From contig CALXZL010000003.1 in the NCBI GenBank assembly GCA_944393215.1, positions 1 to 64,000 on the forward strand: a stretch of DNA of 64,000 nucleotides, in the 5' to 3' direction. Numbering within the stretch: position 1 is the first letter of the stretch; each line of letters starts with the position of its first letter. The notes below the pieces were generated by a model, which was not told the origin of the DNA, ran no database searches, and saw nothing but the letters and a program-made list of their open reading frames with translations. The translations under genes were made by a program, and so were the position numbers. This DNA comes from an uncultured Alphaproteobacteria bacterium. Lineage in GTDB: Bacteria > Pseudomonadota > Alphaproteobacteria > RF32 > CAG-239. Shown in pieces: positions 44,214-54,629 of the stretch.

Positions 44214-44936
44214 GTGTATAATTTACCTAACCTTTTGACTATTTCCAGAATTATCGTTATTCCGGTTATTTTTTTGGCAATTTATATTCATACAGTTTGG
44301 TGGTCGGTCTTGACTGCGGTTTTGTTTATTATTGCTGCGATTACCGATTATTTTGACGGATATTTGGCTCGCTCTCGTAACGAGACTTCCGTTTTCGGAC
44401 GTTTACTCGATCCGATTGCCGACAAACTTTTAGTCGTTTCGGCTTTACTTATCATTGTGGCTAATCGTATGGTCGATGAGATCAGCTATATCCCGGTGTG
44501 TATCATTATGTGCCGTGAAATTTTGGTGTCCGGCTTGCGCGAATTTTTGGCTGAAGTTAAAGTCGGTATGCCCGTTACTCGTTTGGCTAAGTGGAAAACT
44601 GGCGTTCAGATGACGGCTCTTTCCATGCTCTTGATGAGCCGCGTCGGCATTATTCAAATCGGAGATACTTTTATTCCGGTTTGGGGCGTTTTGGGTGAAA
44701 TTTTGCTTTGGGTTGCCGGTGTTTTAACCTTTATGACCGGTTATGATTATTTTCAAAGAGGCTTGGATTATGTTAAAAATTTGGAAGCTCAGAAATCTCA
44801 GGTCAAACTGTTGACTTCTAAAAGTCCGGTTAAAGCAGAAGCCAAAGTTGCTACAAAATCTAAAGCTCAAAAAAAGACAACTAAAAAGTCCGTGCGCAAA
44901 TCTGCAAAAACTAAAAAAGCAGACAAAGAGGCATAA
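44214..44936 (+). CDS. pgsA: CDP-diacylglycerol-glycerol-3-phosphate phosphatidyltransferase
   Basis: Starts with GTG. A 240-residue membrane enzyme with the CDP-alcohol phosphotransferase motif DYFDGYLARSRN...GRLLDPIADKL near residues 44-72 and four or five membrane helices. It makes phosphatidylglycerol phosphate, the first step to phosphatidylglycerol and cardiolipin. The last 45 residues are an unusual Lys-rich tail (KKTTKKSVRKSAKTKKAD), absent from typical PgsA, perhaps binding the membrane surface or nucleic acid. Cotranscribed between uvrC and the two-component genes, an order seen in proteobacteria for uvrC-pgsA. Confidence 0.9.
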   Translation: MYNLPNLLTISRIIVIPVIFLAIYIHTVWWSVLTAVLFIIAAITDYFDGYLARSRNETSVFGRLLDPIADKLLVVSALLIIVANRMVDEISYIPVCIIMCREILVSGLREFLAEVKVGMPVTRLAKWKTGVQMTALSMLLMSRVGIIQIGDTFIPVWGVLGEILLWVAGVLTFMTGYDYFQRGLDYVKNLEAQKSQVKLLTSKSPVKAEAKVATKSKAQKKTTKKSVRKSAKTKKADKEA

Positions 44937-44947
44937 GGTTTCGGCTT

Positions 44948-45637
44948 ATGGATAGTCGTAAAGCTCATCTTTTAGTCGTTGATGACGATACCAGATTACG
45001 TTCTCTCTTACAGCGTTTCTTAAGAGAGAACGGTTTTTATGTGTCGGTTGCAAAAAATGCTGTTGAAGCTCGCTCCCAGTTACAGAATTATGTTTTTGAT
45101 TTGTTGATTGTAGATATTATGATGCCCGGTGAAACCGGTTTGGAATTTTTGCATAAATTGCGCGATGAAAGTAATATTCCCGTCATAATGCTTACAGCAA
45201 TGGGAGAAACCGAAGACAGAATCCTCGGTCTGGAGACAGGTGCAGATGATTATTTGCCTAAACCTTTTGAACCTAAAGAGTTAGTCTTAAGAATTAAAAA
45301 TATTTTACGTCGTACTCCCGTCGTTGCCGAAGATGAAAATAAGGTTTTAAATTTGGGACTTTGTTTTTATGATCTGATAAAAAAAGAATTGTGGTCTAAA
45401 AACGGTTCTCTTATTCATATTACTCCGGTTGAACAGTCTTTATTGAATATTTTGGGACAAAAATCAGGGCAGGTCTTTTCTCGTGAAAAATTGGCTGATA
45501 TGCTCGGTGCCGGACAAAATCCTCGCTCAATTGATGTGCAAATTACGCGTTTGCGCAAAAAAATTGAAAAAGATTCTAAAAATCCGCGTTGCCTGCAAAC
45601 CGTGCGCGGTAAAGGTTATATGTTGCTGCCGTCATAA
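44948..45637 (+). CDS. OmpR-family response regulator
   Basis: A 229-residue regulator. The receiver domain has the acidic pair VVDDDTR near residue 12, the phospho-acceptor Asp in VDIMMPGE near 56 and Lys in LPKPFEP near 105; the C-terminal winged helix has the OmpR-type ending RLRKKIEKDSKNPRCLQTVRGKGYML. It starts 11 bases after pgsA and is followed by its probable histidine kinase. Target genes unknown; coupling to envelope functions is suggested by the pgsA neighbourhood. Confidence 0.9.
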   Translation: MDSRKAHLLVVDDDTRLRSLLQRFLRENGFYVSVAKNAVEARSQLQNYVFDLLIVDIMMPGETGLEFLHKLRDESNIPVIMLTAMGETEDRILGLETGADDYLPKPFEPKELVLRIKNILRRTPVVAEDENKVLNLGLCFYDLIKKELWSKNGSLIHITPVEQSLLNILGQKSGQVFSREKLADMLGAGQNPRSIDVQITRLRKKIEKDSKNPRCLQTVRGKGYMLLPS

Positions 45638-45675
45638 TCCGACGGTGCTTGTTGTTTGCTGTAAAGGAGAAAAAA

Positions 45676-47034
45676 ATGCATATTAAATTTCCCGAAAAAG
45701 TGGATAACGGGTTAAGGTATTTGAAACTGAAATTTATGCCTAAAACCTTGTTCTTCAGGACAATGCTCTTGATTTTTATTCCTCTGATCGTGGTTCAGGT
45801 CGTTTCCATTGTTGCCTTTTTTGACGGTAGTTGGGGCAGAGTTGGGAGAAGGTTGTCTACCAATTTGACTTCCGACATGGCTTTTATTATGGAATTGAGA
45901 GCAAAAACTCCCAATAAATTAAAAGATATTCAGTCGTTGGCTTTGAAAAATTTTGATTTGGAATATCATTTTTATAACAATAATCAAAAACACAGCGTGA
46001 TTAATAAAGCCAGCCGTAATAATCGGTTGATTACAGGTTTCTTGGAAGACTCTCTGCGTTCTAAATTTCCCGATGCCGTGACAAATATTTATATGAGCAA
46101 GGGAGAGAAGGATTTAATGGTTTTAATTGATCAACCCGGTGGGTTATCTCAATTTCAAACTTCATCCAAAAATATTTTCAGCAGTTCTATTTTCGGTTTT
46201 GTTCTTTGGATGATTGGTACTTCGGCTCTCCTTTTCTTGGTTGCGGTGTTGTTCTTACGTATTCAAGTTCGTTCTATTGCGGAGTTGGCTCAAGTGGCGG
46301 AAGATTTTGGTAAAGGTATTGATAATAAAGACTTTAAGCCCTGCGGATCTTCTGAAGTACGTAAAGCGGCGATTGCTTTTATTAAAATGAAGGAACGTAT
46401 TAATCGTCAGATTAGTGAACGTACACAAATGCTTGCCGGTGTTTCTCATGATTTACGCACACCATTAACCAGAATGAAATTGCAAAGCACCATGATGCCC
46501 GAAGGTCAGGATAAAAAGGATTTCTTGGCTGATATTGATGAAATGGAAAAAATGCTTGACGGTTATTTGGCTTTTGTCAGTGGTGAAGGTTCTGAAAAAG
46601 CTACGTTTGTAGATATGAATGAACTCATTTTGAGCATTATTAATAAATTTAGAAATACTCAAGCTATGATACGCTATTCCACCAATGACCAGGTCAGTGC
46701 CATTCAGGGGCGTGAACAGGCTTTGAAACGTGCTTTGACTAATATTATTTCCAATGCCTTCCGTTACGGTAAAACTATTGCCGTTAAGCTGGAAAGTAAT
46801 AATAATAAACTGGAAGTTACTATTGATGATGACGGTCCGGGTATTCCCGTCGATAAACGAGAAGATGTTTTCAAAGCATTTTATCGTCTTGAGGAATCTC
46901 GGAATAAAGAAACCGGCGGTGTGGGACTGGGCTTATCTATTGCCAAAGACGTGATTACATCTCATGGCGGTAGAATAGAGCTCTTAGATAGTCCTCTCGG
47001 AGGGTTGCGCGTTTTGGTATCTATTCCCTTATAA
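45676..47034 (+). CDS. EnvZ-like sensor histidine kinase
   Basis: A 452-residue inner-membrane kinase. Two membrane helices (about 25-50 and 170-195) flank a periplasmic sensor region of about 120 residues; HAMP follows, then the HisKA box AGVSHDLRTPLTRMK (His near 258) and the ATPase domain (IISNAFRYG, DDGPGIP, GVGLGLSIAK). The ATG at 45676 with AAAGGAG is the better start than 45649. It should phosphorylate the preceding regulator. Signal unknown. Confidence 0.9.
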   Translation: MHIKFPEKVDNGLRYLKLKFMPKTLFFRTMLLIFIPLIVVQVVSIVAFFDGSWGRVGRRLSTNLTSDMAFIMELRAKTPNKLKDIQSLALKNFDLEYHFYNNNQKHSVINKASRNNRLITGFLEDSLRSKFPDAVTNIYMSKGEKDLMVLIDQPGGLSQFQTSSKNIFSSSIFGFVLWMIGTSALLFLVAVLFLRIQVRSIAELAQVAEDFGKGIDNKDFKPCGSSEVRKAAIAFIKMKERINRQISERTQMLAGVSHDLRTPLTRMKLQSTMMPEGQDKKDFLADIDEMEKMLDGYLAFVSGEGSEKATFVDMNELILSIINKFRNTQAMIRYSTNDQVSAIQGREQALKRALTNIISNAFRYGKTIAVKLESNNNKLEVTIDDDGPGIPVDKREDVFKAFYRLEESRNKETGGVGLGLSIAKDVITSHGGRIELLDSPLGGLRVLVSIPL

Positions 47035-47132
47035 GACACCTTTACGAAAGTTTCTGGGGTTTTATTTATCTTAAAATTTCAGAATCAGGTAAATTAATCT
47101 GATATTTTGTTTAGGTGGCAGTCTTTCAAATC

Positions 47133-47170
47133 AAAAACGGTTTTAGGAGCATTTCTTAAAACCGTTTTTT
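47133..47170 (+). terminator. Terminator of the uvrC-kinase operon
   Basis: AAAACGGTTTTA and TAAAACCGTTTTTT form a long hairpin in the 206-base gap after the kinase gene, ending in T's. Confidence 0.8.
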
Positions 47171-47240
47171 GTTAAAATGATTTTAAGACTCTTTCTCTAT
47201 ATATTATTATAGTGTACAAAAGAATCCTGAGGTTAGTAAT

Positions 47241-49568
47241 ATGGCTGATATGAATCCGAGTGATGTTTCCGATGAGGAATTTGAATATATTGAGTTGGAA
47301 GAAGGACAAGAGTTGCCCGAAGGTTACGAATATGAATATGTTGAAGTTCCCGCCGACGAGGTGTCGGAAATGGATGTCGTTAACCGATCTTATGCAATTA
47401 ATCCCGAAGAGGAAAATTATGATATGGCTTCCGCATCTGATATTAATGCAGCATTGAGTTCCTCTCAGGAAGAAGATGTGCGTCCGGAAGCTCCTTTCCC
47501 GTCTTTTTTAACGGCAGATGCTAATGATGATCAAGTTGCAGATGTCGTATCGGAAGAAACGGAAGTTTCCGATGCTTCTTATAATAATGAAGAGTGGGTA
47601 GAGGTGGATGATGTTCGCGAAACGGATACAAGTCATCTTCAATTACAACAAGAAGTTAAAGAAGAAGAGTGGCAGTCTCAGGTTGGTTCGGTAGCACCGG
47701 TTTCTGATGCGGATACGCAGGATATGACCTTTATGAATGCCCCTTCAAATCCTGAAAATTGGCAAGAAGATACTCGTGCGACATATGATTTAAATAGTAT
47801 ACAAGAAGATGTTTCCGATATTCAGTTTAATGATGAAAAAATTCCCAGTATTGATGTTAATGATTATATTGAGCCTGAAGCCGTTTATAAAACAAGCGAT
47901 GTCGCTTTAACCGATTTGCCGCAAAATATTTCCGAGACACAGACAACCGTTTCCGTGGAAGAGGTTGAGGATAATTCCTTTCTTCCACAGAATTCGGAGA
48001 CTGAAAATGCTGTGACGGAAAATGATTTTGATAATTTGAATTTTGAAGAAAATGATGTTTCTTTGGATGAACTTTTGCAAGATGACAATCCTTCTCATGA
48101 AGAAATATCTCCTGAAAATATTTTTTCAACAGTAGAAGATACCGTGGTTGCGAAGGATAATTTATTGCCCACAGAGGAAGTCTTAGAGGTTGAAGAAGTT
48201 TCATCAGAGCCGATTGCAGAAAATTTTGTTCAAGAATCGGTTAAAACAGAAGAGGTATCCGTGAGTGTGCCGGTCGAAGAAACAATCTTCGTTTCTGATG
48301 AAGAACCTTTGGCAAAAGAGATTCCGAGCCATAATGAAAATTATGTTTCTGATATTTCCGAACAACAGGAGAATATTGAGGTTGCTCCTCTTGCCGTTTC
48401 GGATGTTGAAATGGAAGTTATTCCGGATGTTATAACATCTGAGCCTGAAATTGAGACTCCGGTTGTACCGACTTTAAACGGAGAAGATATTTGGGAAGAA
48501 GTTGATCCTGAGGTTCGTAGTTCCTCCATCCACCCAGATACTTTTGAAACGGTTGTCGAGAAGCCTCAGTTATCTGAAGAAACTTTGACAAATGCTAATC
48601 AAACGGTTTTTCAATCTGAGCAGGTTATCCGAACCTCTGATGATGTTGTTGAGCATCTTGATCCGTTGCCGAGTAAATTTCAAATATCAGAGTTTTCTTT
48701 GTCAGAGGCAAAGCAAGCAGAGCGTTCTTCTCGTATCGTTTCTAAGCAAAACGGCGTGCAGGCGTTTAAAGGAGATGATGTTATTTCGGATATTTTACTG
48801 TCTGATATTGATTTTGCTCACAATGAATTGGCGGTTTGGAATTTGATTCTATATCATAAAAGTATTATTCCTTTGGAAAAACAGGTTACGGAGTTAAATC
48901 GGGCAGAACAACCTTCTCTTAATCGTTATGCCAGCGTTATTCAAGGTGGAAATCGCCGGGTAGATTTATTTAATGAAGATAATTTAAAAATTATCAATGC
49001 CAGCAATGCTTGTGTTTCGGTCCAGGGGCGTTTTATTTGTGGTGATTTCGCTTCTAATTCCGGGGTGATTATTGATGATTTTGTCACAATTCCATTGGTC
49101 GATTTTGCCGGTAAGAAAATTTCTTTTGAAGAACCTGTTTCCGGTTTATTAACAGGGGCTGCCGGATTTATTCTCTTTTTCCATAATGTGAAAAATTTGT
49201 GGATTCCGAGTTCAGATATTGAGACGGCTGATGCGCAAAAATTGCAATATAAAATTTCCAGATGGTACAGTGGTACGTTGCATGATAAATATTTTGAGTT
49301 TTCGGCTCAATCGGAAAGTGCCGAATTTATCGGAAATGATGAGGTCAAATCAATCCACGTTAATGTTAATAACAGTTCTTATGGATGGAATGCCACTTTT
49401 GATAACGGAATTTCCATGAATTTACGTGACTTAAGAGAGTATCAGACCAGATTTGGAAAATTGCCTTCGGCAAATGGTGTTATTTCTTATGGTCAAAAGT
49501 CGTTGAAGTTTCAAAATGTTGATCGTATTGTGGTCTATGAAGCGGCGCAATATTTCTTTTACAGCTAA
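47241..49568 (+). CDS. Long acidic protein of unknown function
   Basis: A 775-residue protein that I do not recognise. The first 500 residues or so are very rich in Glu, Asp, Ser and Val and look disordered (DEEFEYIELEEGQELPEGYE opens it), with no signal peptide or membrane segment. The last 270 form an ordinary folded domain (NELAVWNLILYHKSIIPLEK, NNSSYGWNATFDNGIS, VDRIVVYEAAQYFFYS). It may be a scaffold or an envelope-associated factor; no motif supports either. Monocistronic with strong terminator. Confidence 0.7.
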   Translation: MADMNPSDVSDEEFEYIELEEGQELPEGYEYEYVEVPADEVSEMDVVNRSYAINPEEENYDMASASDINAALSSSQEEDVRPEAPFPSFLTADANDDQVADVVSEETEVSDASYNNEEWVEVDDVRETDTSHLQLQQEVKEEEWQSQVGSVAPVSDADTQDMTFMNAPSNPENWQEDTRATYDLNSIQEDVSDIQFNDEKIPSIDVNDYIEPEAVYKTSDVALTDLPQNISETQTTVSVEEVEDNSFLPQNSETENAVTENDFDNLNFEENDVSLDELLQDDNPSHEEISPENIFSTVEDTVVAKDNLLPTEEVLEVEEVSSEPIAENFVQESVKTEEVSVSVPVEETIFVSDEEPLAKEIPSHNENYVSDISEQQENIEVAPLAVSDVEMEVIPDVITSEPEIETPVVPTLNGEDIWEEVDPEVRSSSIHPDTFETVVEKPQLSEETLTNANQTVFQSEQVIRTSDDVVEHLDPLPSKFQISEFSLSEAKQAERSSRIVSKQNGVQAFKGDDVISDILLSDIDFAHNELAVWNLILYHKSIIPLEKQVTELNRAEQPSLNRYASVIQGGNRRVDLFNEDNLKIINASNACVSVQGRFICGDFASNSGVIIDDFVTIPLVDFAGKKISFEEPVSGLLTGAAGFILFFHNVKNLWIPSSDIETADAQKLQYKISRWYSGTLHDKYFEFSAQSESAEFIGNDEVKSIHVNVNNSSYGWNATFDNGISMNLRDLREYQTRFGKLPSANGVISYGQKSLKFQNVDRIVVYEAAQYFFYS

Positions 49569-49580
49569 TACCAGAGCATA

Positions 49581-49609
49581 AAAAAGGGCTTTTGATAAAG
49601 CCCTTTTTT
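49581..49609. terminator. Bidirectional terminator
   Basis: AAAAAGGGCTTT and AAAGCCCTTTTTT flank a 5-base loop between convergent genes, with A and T tracts on either side. Confidence 0.85.
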
Positions 49610-49624
49610 ATGTGTTTAAGATTT

Positions 49625-50530
49625 TTATTGTTTTTTGTTGGGTAAGGGGAAGACTTCTACCGTTTCTTCTTCCAGACCGCGAGCCGTATCAGCTTGAACA
49701 TCCATGGTCATGGTTAAACCTTCGGATGTATCGGTTGCTGAAGCACTTTGATTTGTATTTTTGGCGGCGTTTTTCTTCTTCTTGGTCGGTGCCATTAATT
49801 CCGGATCCAGCGGATATGCGTTTTTGGGTAAACGTAATAACATATACCCCGTGCCACCGCCATATGCCGGACCGGACAGACCGAGTGAATAATATCCGCC
49901 GATAAACCCGTAATCTAAATCTATATAATCAATGACAAATATAGTTTTGATATTGGTTGTTCCGACCGTGGTCATTTTGCAGTTATAACCCGGATCTTCT
50001 AATAAAATGTGATTGATGTTTCGAACATATAAAACAGACTCTGCAGGTGTACAGTCTGGAGTTTGTCCGTTGTAAGTTACATTATAATTAAGAATCAAAT
50101 TTAAGGTATTGGTTCCTTTGTTAATGATAACATCCGTGATTTTGACTGAATCAATGTACATATATGCCGGTGTGATTCCAACTTTTATCGGAAGCGTGAT
50201 ATAATTTTCCAAACAGGTGCGTGATGACGGGTTAGCTTGGCATACAAGCATTTTTTTGTGATTGTTGTTTTCAAATAAGTGCAATAGGCTGTTAAATATA
50301 TATTGGCTGGACATGGATAGTTTTGCCGGGGCACATTGTTTGCTGCGGCAAACAACTATGGAGCCGACTTCTCGTAAAGGCGTGTTTTCTACATTGGCGG
50401 TTATTTTGAAACGGTTTTCTGCTATGTCTTTCAGGTTAATTCCGCGCAAACCGCAACCACATATTGTCAGAAGGCTGATAAAAAAGCAGGTCTTTATATA
50501 TTTATTGAACACGAATCTATCTTTCATCAT
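49625..50530 (-). CDS. Lipoprotein of unknown function
   Basis: A 301-residue exported protein. A signal peptide ends in a lipobox ICGC (Cys near residue 26). The mature part is beta-rich (SIVVCRSKQCAPAK, VKITDVIINKGTNTLNLILN) with paired cysteines that could form disulfides, and the tail is low-complexity (TKKKKNAAKNTNQSASATD). No domain recognised. Probably faces the periplasm or the outer membrane. Confidence 0.65.
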   Translation of the reverse strand: MMKDRFVFNKYIKTCFFISLLTICGCGLRGINLKDIAENRFKITANVENTPLREVGSIVVCRSKQCAPAKLSMSSQYIFNSLLHLFENNNHKKMLVCQANPSSRTCLENYITLPIKVGITPAYMYIDSVKITDVIINKGTNTLNLILNYNVTYNGQTPDCTPAESVLYVRNINHILLEDPGYNCKMTTVGTTNIKTIFVIDYIDLDYGFIGGYYSLGLSGPAYGGGTGYMLLRLPKNAYPLDPELMAPTKKKKNAAKNTNQSASATDTSEGLTMTMDVQADTARGLEEETVEVFPLPNKKQ

Positions 50531-50675
50531 TAAAACTGTTTTAACATCCGAATATTAAAGCCAAACTTTATAAACGACAAAGGATTTTTGCGTTTATTAA
50601 ACAATTTTTTGAATATAAAACAGTTGATTAATTTTTTTTATGAAATATCCTGACCGTAAGGAGCTTTGATAAAAT

Positions 50676-51152
50676 ATGGGGACTGGTCACAAAGTTAAAT
50701 GTTTCGGCGGGGTTTTAATTTTGAGTTCGGGAATTGTTTTTTCCGCTCAAGCTTTTGTGCGGGTGGTCGACGGAGACAGCCTTTGGCTTGACGGAAAAGA
50801 AATCAGATTATCAGGAATCGATGCTCCCGAATATCATCAAATGTGTTTTGATGCTCAAAATAAAGAATATCCTTGCGGCAAAAAAGCGACCGAGGCATTA
50901 CGAAATATGCTCGGAAGAGACTTGAAATGCAATTTTGTCGTTAAAGATAAATATAAGCGCTATGTTTCTGTTTGTTACAGCCATGGAATCAATGTTAATC
51001 GGAAAATGGTGGAAGAAGGATGGGCTGTGGCTTATAAACGCTATTCACATGAGTATGATGAGGCGGAAAAATCTGCTCAAAAGTCAAAAAAAGGTATTTG
51101 GCAAGGGCGCTTCATGAAGCCGGAACTCTTCCGAATTTTGCAAAAAAAATGA
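50676..51152 (+). CDS. Secreted thermonuclease-like (SNase) protein
   Basis: A 158-residue protein with an N-terminal hydrophobic export segment (GGVLILSSGIVFSAQAF) and a staphylococcal-nuclease fold: VVDGDSLWLDGKEIRLSGIDAPE, then KKATEALRNML, DKYKRYVSVCY and GWAVAYKRYS. The Asp, Arg and Glu positions of the active site are present. It should cut DNA or RNA in the periplasm. It lies just before the rplU promoter. Confidence 0.85.
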   Translation: MGTGHKVKCFGGVLILSSGIVFSAQAFVRVVDGDSLWLDGKEIRLSGIDAPEYHQMCFDAQNKEYPCGKKATEALRNMLGRDLKCNFVVKDKYKRYVSVCYSHGINVNRKMVEEGWAVAYKRYSHEYDEAEKSAQKSKKGIWQGRFMKPELFRILQKK

Positions 51153-51202
51153 GAAAAAATGTCTTTTATGCCTCTTTTATCAATTTTTGTAGAGATTCTT
51201 AC

Positions 51203-51230
51203 TTGACAGAGTGAAAAACTTATGTATATT
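51203..51230 (+). promoter_or_regulatory. Promoter of the rplU operon
   Basis: Near-ideal TTGACA (51203-51208) and TATATT (51225-51230) with a 16-base spacer, 48 bases before rplU. Confidence 0.8.
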
Positions 51231-51277
51231 GCAAAGCAACGTTTTATGTTTAAAATTGTAAATTTAGGTGAATAAAA

Positions 51278-51580
51278 ATGTACGCAGTAATTAAAACAGG
51301 CGGAAAACAATATAAAGTAACATCCGGAGATGTTATTAAAATTGAAAAAATCGCCGGTAATGAAGGTAGCGAAGTTGTTTTTAACGAAGTTTTGGCATGT
51401 GGTGAGACCGTTGGTACTCCTTTTGTCGCCGGTGCTTCCGTAAAAGCTACCGTTTTGAAACAAGCTAAAGACGCTAAAGTTATTGTTTTCAAAAAGAAAA
51501 GAAGACAAAATTATCGTCGTAAAAACGGCCACAGACAACAAATTACATTGGTTAAAATTACCGATGTTTGTGGTAAATAA
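51278..51580 (+). CDS. rplU: Ribosomal protein bL21
   Basis: A 100-residue protein with the L21 pattern (MYAVIKTGGKQYKVTSGDVI, FKKKRRQNYRRKNGHRQ, TLVKITDV). Part of the large ribosomal subunit, binding 23S rRNA. First gene of rplU-rpmA-obgE, with its own strong promoter. Confidence 0.97.
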   Translation: MYAVIKTGGKQYKVTSGDVIKIEKIAGNEGSEVVFNEVLACGETVGTPFVAGASVKATVLKQAKDAKVIVFKKKRRQNYRRKNGHRQQITLVKITDVCGK

Positions 51581-51601
51581 GAGATAAGGGAGTATTGAGT
51601 T

Positions 51602-51856
51602 ATGGCACATAAGAAGTCAGGCGGTAGTTCCAATAACGGACGCGACTCTATCGGACGTCGTTTGGGCGTTAAAAAATTCGGCGGTGAAGCCGTTATCCCC
51701 GGAAATATTATCATCCGTCAACGTGGCACGGTTTATCATCCGGGTAATAATGTTGCTATGGGTAAAGATCACACAATCTTTGCCGTTGCCGAAGGTAAGG
51801 TTGAATTTTCTAAAAAAGCCGGCGACAGAACTGTTGTTTCCGTTGTTACCGAATAG
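51602..51856 (+). CDS. rpmA: Ribosomal protein bL27
   Basis: An 84-residue protein starting [16 protein letters not shown], the invariant bL27 head that reaches into the peptidyl-transferase centre, without the N-terminal extension removed by a protease in Firmicutes. It lies 21 bases after rplU. Confidence 0.97.
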   Translation: MAHKKSGGSSNNGRDSIGRRLGVKKFGGEAVIPGNIIIRQRGTVYHPGNNVAMGKDHTIFAVAEGKVEFSKKAGDRTVVSVVTE

Positions 51857-51863
51857 TTTTTAG

Positions 51864-52982
<1,119 letters not shown>

Positions 52983-53005
52983 TGTTTTGATTTAGGAGCA
53001 GAGAT

Positions 53006-53386
53006 TTGATTAAAAAAGTGCAAAAGCAAACCTCAGAACAAGATGCTGAAGAAATTTTAAAAATCATCTTGGATACTTTAGATGAAGGCAAAGCTGAAGA
53101 TATGGTCGTTATTGATTTGCAAGGAAAATCTTCGATTGCCAATCAAATGGTGATTGCCAGTGGTACATCTCAACGCCATGTTGCTTCTTTGGCAGAAAAA
53201 GTTCAGGAAAAACTCAAAGCTGCCGGATATCTTTCCATGGCGGAGGGGGAAGAAAAAGCAGATTGGATTTTGATTGATGCTTTTGATGTGATTGTGCATA
53301 TTTTTAAGCCCGAAGTTCGTGAATTTTATAATTTGGAAAAAATGTGGGCTTCTATCGGCACTTTGAAAAAGGTCGGAGGAGAATAA
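53006..53386 (+). CDS. rsfS: Ribosomal silencing factor RsfS
   Basis: A 126-residue RsfS with the core KAEDMVVIDLQGKSSIANQM, ASGTSQRHVASLAEKV and DAFDVIVHIFKPEVREFYNLEKMW. It binds uL14 and blocks subunit joining in starved cells. TTG start with AGGAG upstream. Followed by a bidirectional terminator. Confidence 0.93.
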   Translation: MIKKVQKQTSEQDAEEILKIILDTLDEGKAEDMVVIDLQGKSSIANQMVIASGTSQRHVASLAEKVQEKLKAAGYLSMAEGEEKADWILIDAFDVIVHIFKPEVREFYNLEKMWASIGTLKKVGGE

Positions 53387-53394
53387 ATTATAAT

Positions 53395-53426
53395 TATAAA
53401 AAAAAGCCGGTTTTCCGGCTTTTTTA
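53395..53426. terminator. Bidirectional terminator
   Basis: AAAAAAGCCGG and CCGGCTTTTTT around a 4-base loop, between the convergent rsfS and tail-anchored-protein genes. Confidence 0.85.
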
Positions 53427-53885
53427 ATTGCACAGTGATAATATTATTAAAACTACAATGAATAAAACAATTAAGACCACTCTGATTTTCAAATTTTGTA
53501 TTAATTTGAATTGAGCGGATTCTCTTGTCTGAAATCGGTAACATTTTTCCATACCAAATACATTCTTATCCAGAAAAAAGATTTTGTTTGTGTTTTTCCA
53601 AATAATTAACCATCCCAAGTTGTTTACGGTATAAACATAGCCGGCACCGATTGTCTGGATGACTTGTTTATATAAATTGTAAGGAACACCTAAGAACAGC
53701 ATGGGTAAGGTAATTGGGGTTTCCAAATATTCCGACAAAGCTTGAGCTGCTTCTTCTTCATTAAAGATATTGTGCGGCAAAGTTGCCAATTCCAGCGGCT
53801 CAGAAGTCATTTCCATCTGTGTGTTTAATAATTTTTTTTGTTTTTGATGCCAGGAAGACATGGCATTGAAGGTTTCTGTTTTCAT
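53424..53885 (-). CDS. Unknown tail-anchored membrane protein
   Basis: A 153-residue protein with a soluble head and one C-terminal membrane segment (VVLIVLFIVVLIILSL) ending three residues from the terminus. The head (NNLGWLIIWKNTNKIFF, EKCYRFQTRESAQF) is unrecognised. The ATG at 53885 is preferred to a TTG at 53894. Divergent from rlmH. Confidence 0.6.
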   Translation of the reverse strand: MKTETFNAMSSWHQKQKKLLNTQMEMTSEPLELATLPHNIFNEEEAAQALSEYLETPITLPMLFLGVPYNLYKQVIQTIGAGYVYTVNNLGWLIIWKNTNKIFFLDKNVFGMEKCYRFQTRESAQFKLIQNLKIRVVLIVLFIVVLIILSLCN

Positions 53886-53972
53886 AATATTCAAATTTTA
53901 ATAATTTTTATAATTGTAATAATTTGTTTTTAAGATTATTTTTTTTATAAAAAATGTCAAGAGAGGAAATGG

Positions 53973-54413
53973 ATGAGGATTACAATCTTAGCTATCGGTA
54001 AATGTAAAAAAAATTCTCCGGAAGCACAGATTATTGCCGAATATGTCAAACGCTCAAGCTGGAGTGTGGTTATTAAAGAAAAAGACAATTCAGACCAAGT
54101 TGATGAAGCCAAATTTTTGCAGGAAAATATTCCGCATGGCGCAAAAGTGATTGTGTTGGATGAACGTGGTGAAAATATGAAAAGTCTCGAGCTTGCCGCA
54201 AAAGTTGAAAATTGGCAATTAAACGGGGTATCGGAAATTTGTTTTTTAATCGGCGGTGCTGACGGGCATTTGCAATCTACACGTGATAAAGCTGATTTAT
54301 TACTTTCATTTGGTAAACTTACCTTGCCGCATATGCTCATGCGTGTGGTTTTGACCGAGCAAATTTATCGGATACAGACAATTATATCTCATCATCCGTA
54401 TCATCGAGAATAA
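53973..54413 (+). CDS. rlmH: 23S rRNA pseudouridine-1915 N3-methyltransferase
   Basis: A 146-residue SPOUT methyltransferase with the RlmH ending LMRVVLTEQIYRIQTIISHH and the SAM knot segment ICFLIGGADGH. It modifies helix 69 of 23S rRNA. GAGG precedes the ATG. Close to rsfS, as usual, but with the small membrane-protein gene inserted between. Confidence 0.95.
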   Translation: MRITILAIGKCKKNSPEAQIIAEYVKRSSWSVVIKEKDNSDQVDEAKFLQENIPHGAKVIVLDERGENMKSLELAAKVENWQLNGVSEICFLIGGADGHLQSTRDKADLLLSFGKLTLPHMLMRVVLTEQIYRIQTIISHHPYHRE

Positions 54414-54629
54414 TTTTTGAGTGCGAATCGGAAATTTAATTTAAAAAAAAATACCTTTTTTATGCCTATATCGGCTTTTTTATATATTAGCGGGGGATAA
54501 TTTTTATAATTTTATGTGAATTTTGGATTTTCATTTTTTTTATTGTTGAAAAATTAACTTTTATTGCTTAAGTTATTTTCTGTATTAATTGTTAACAATT
54601 AAATATTAACCCATATGGAGATTAATAAT

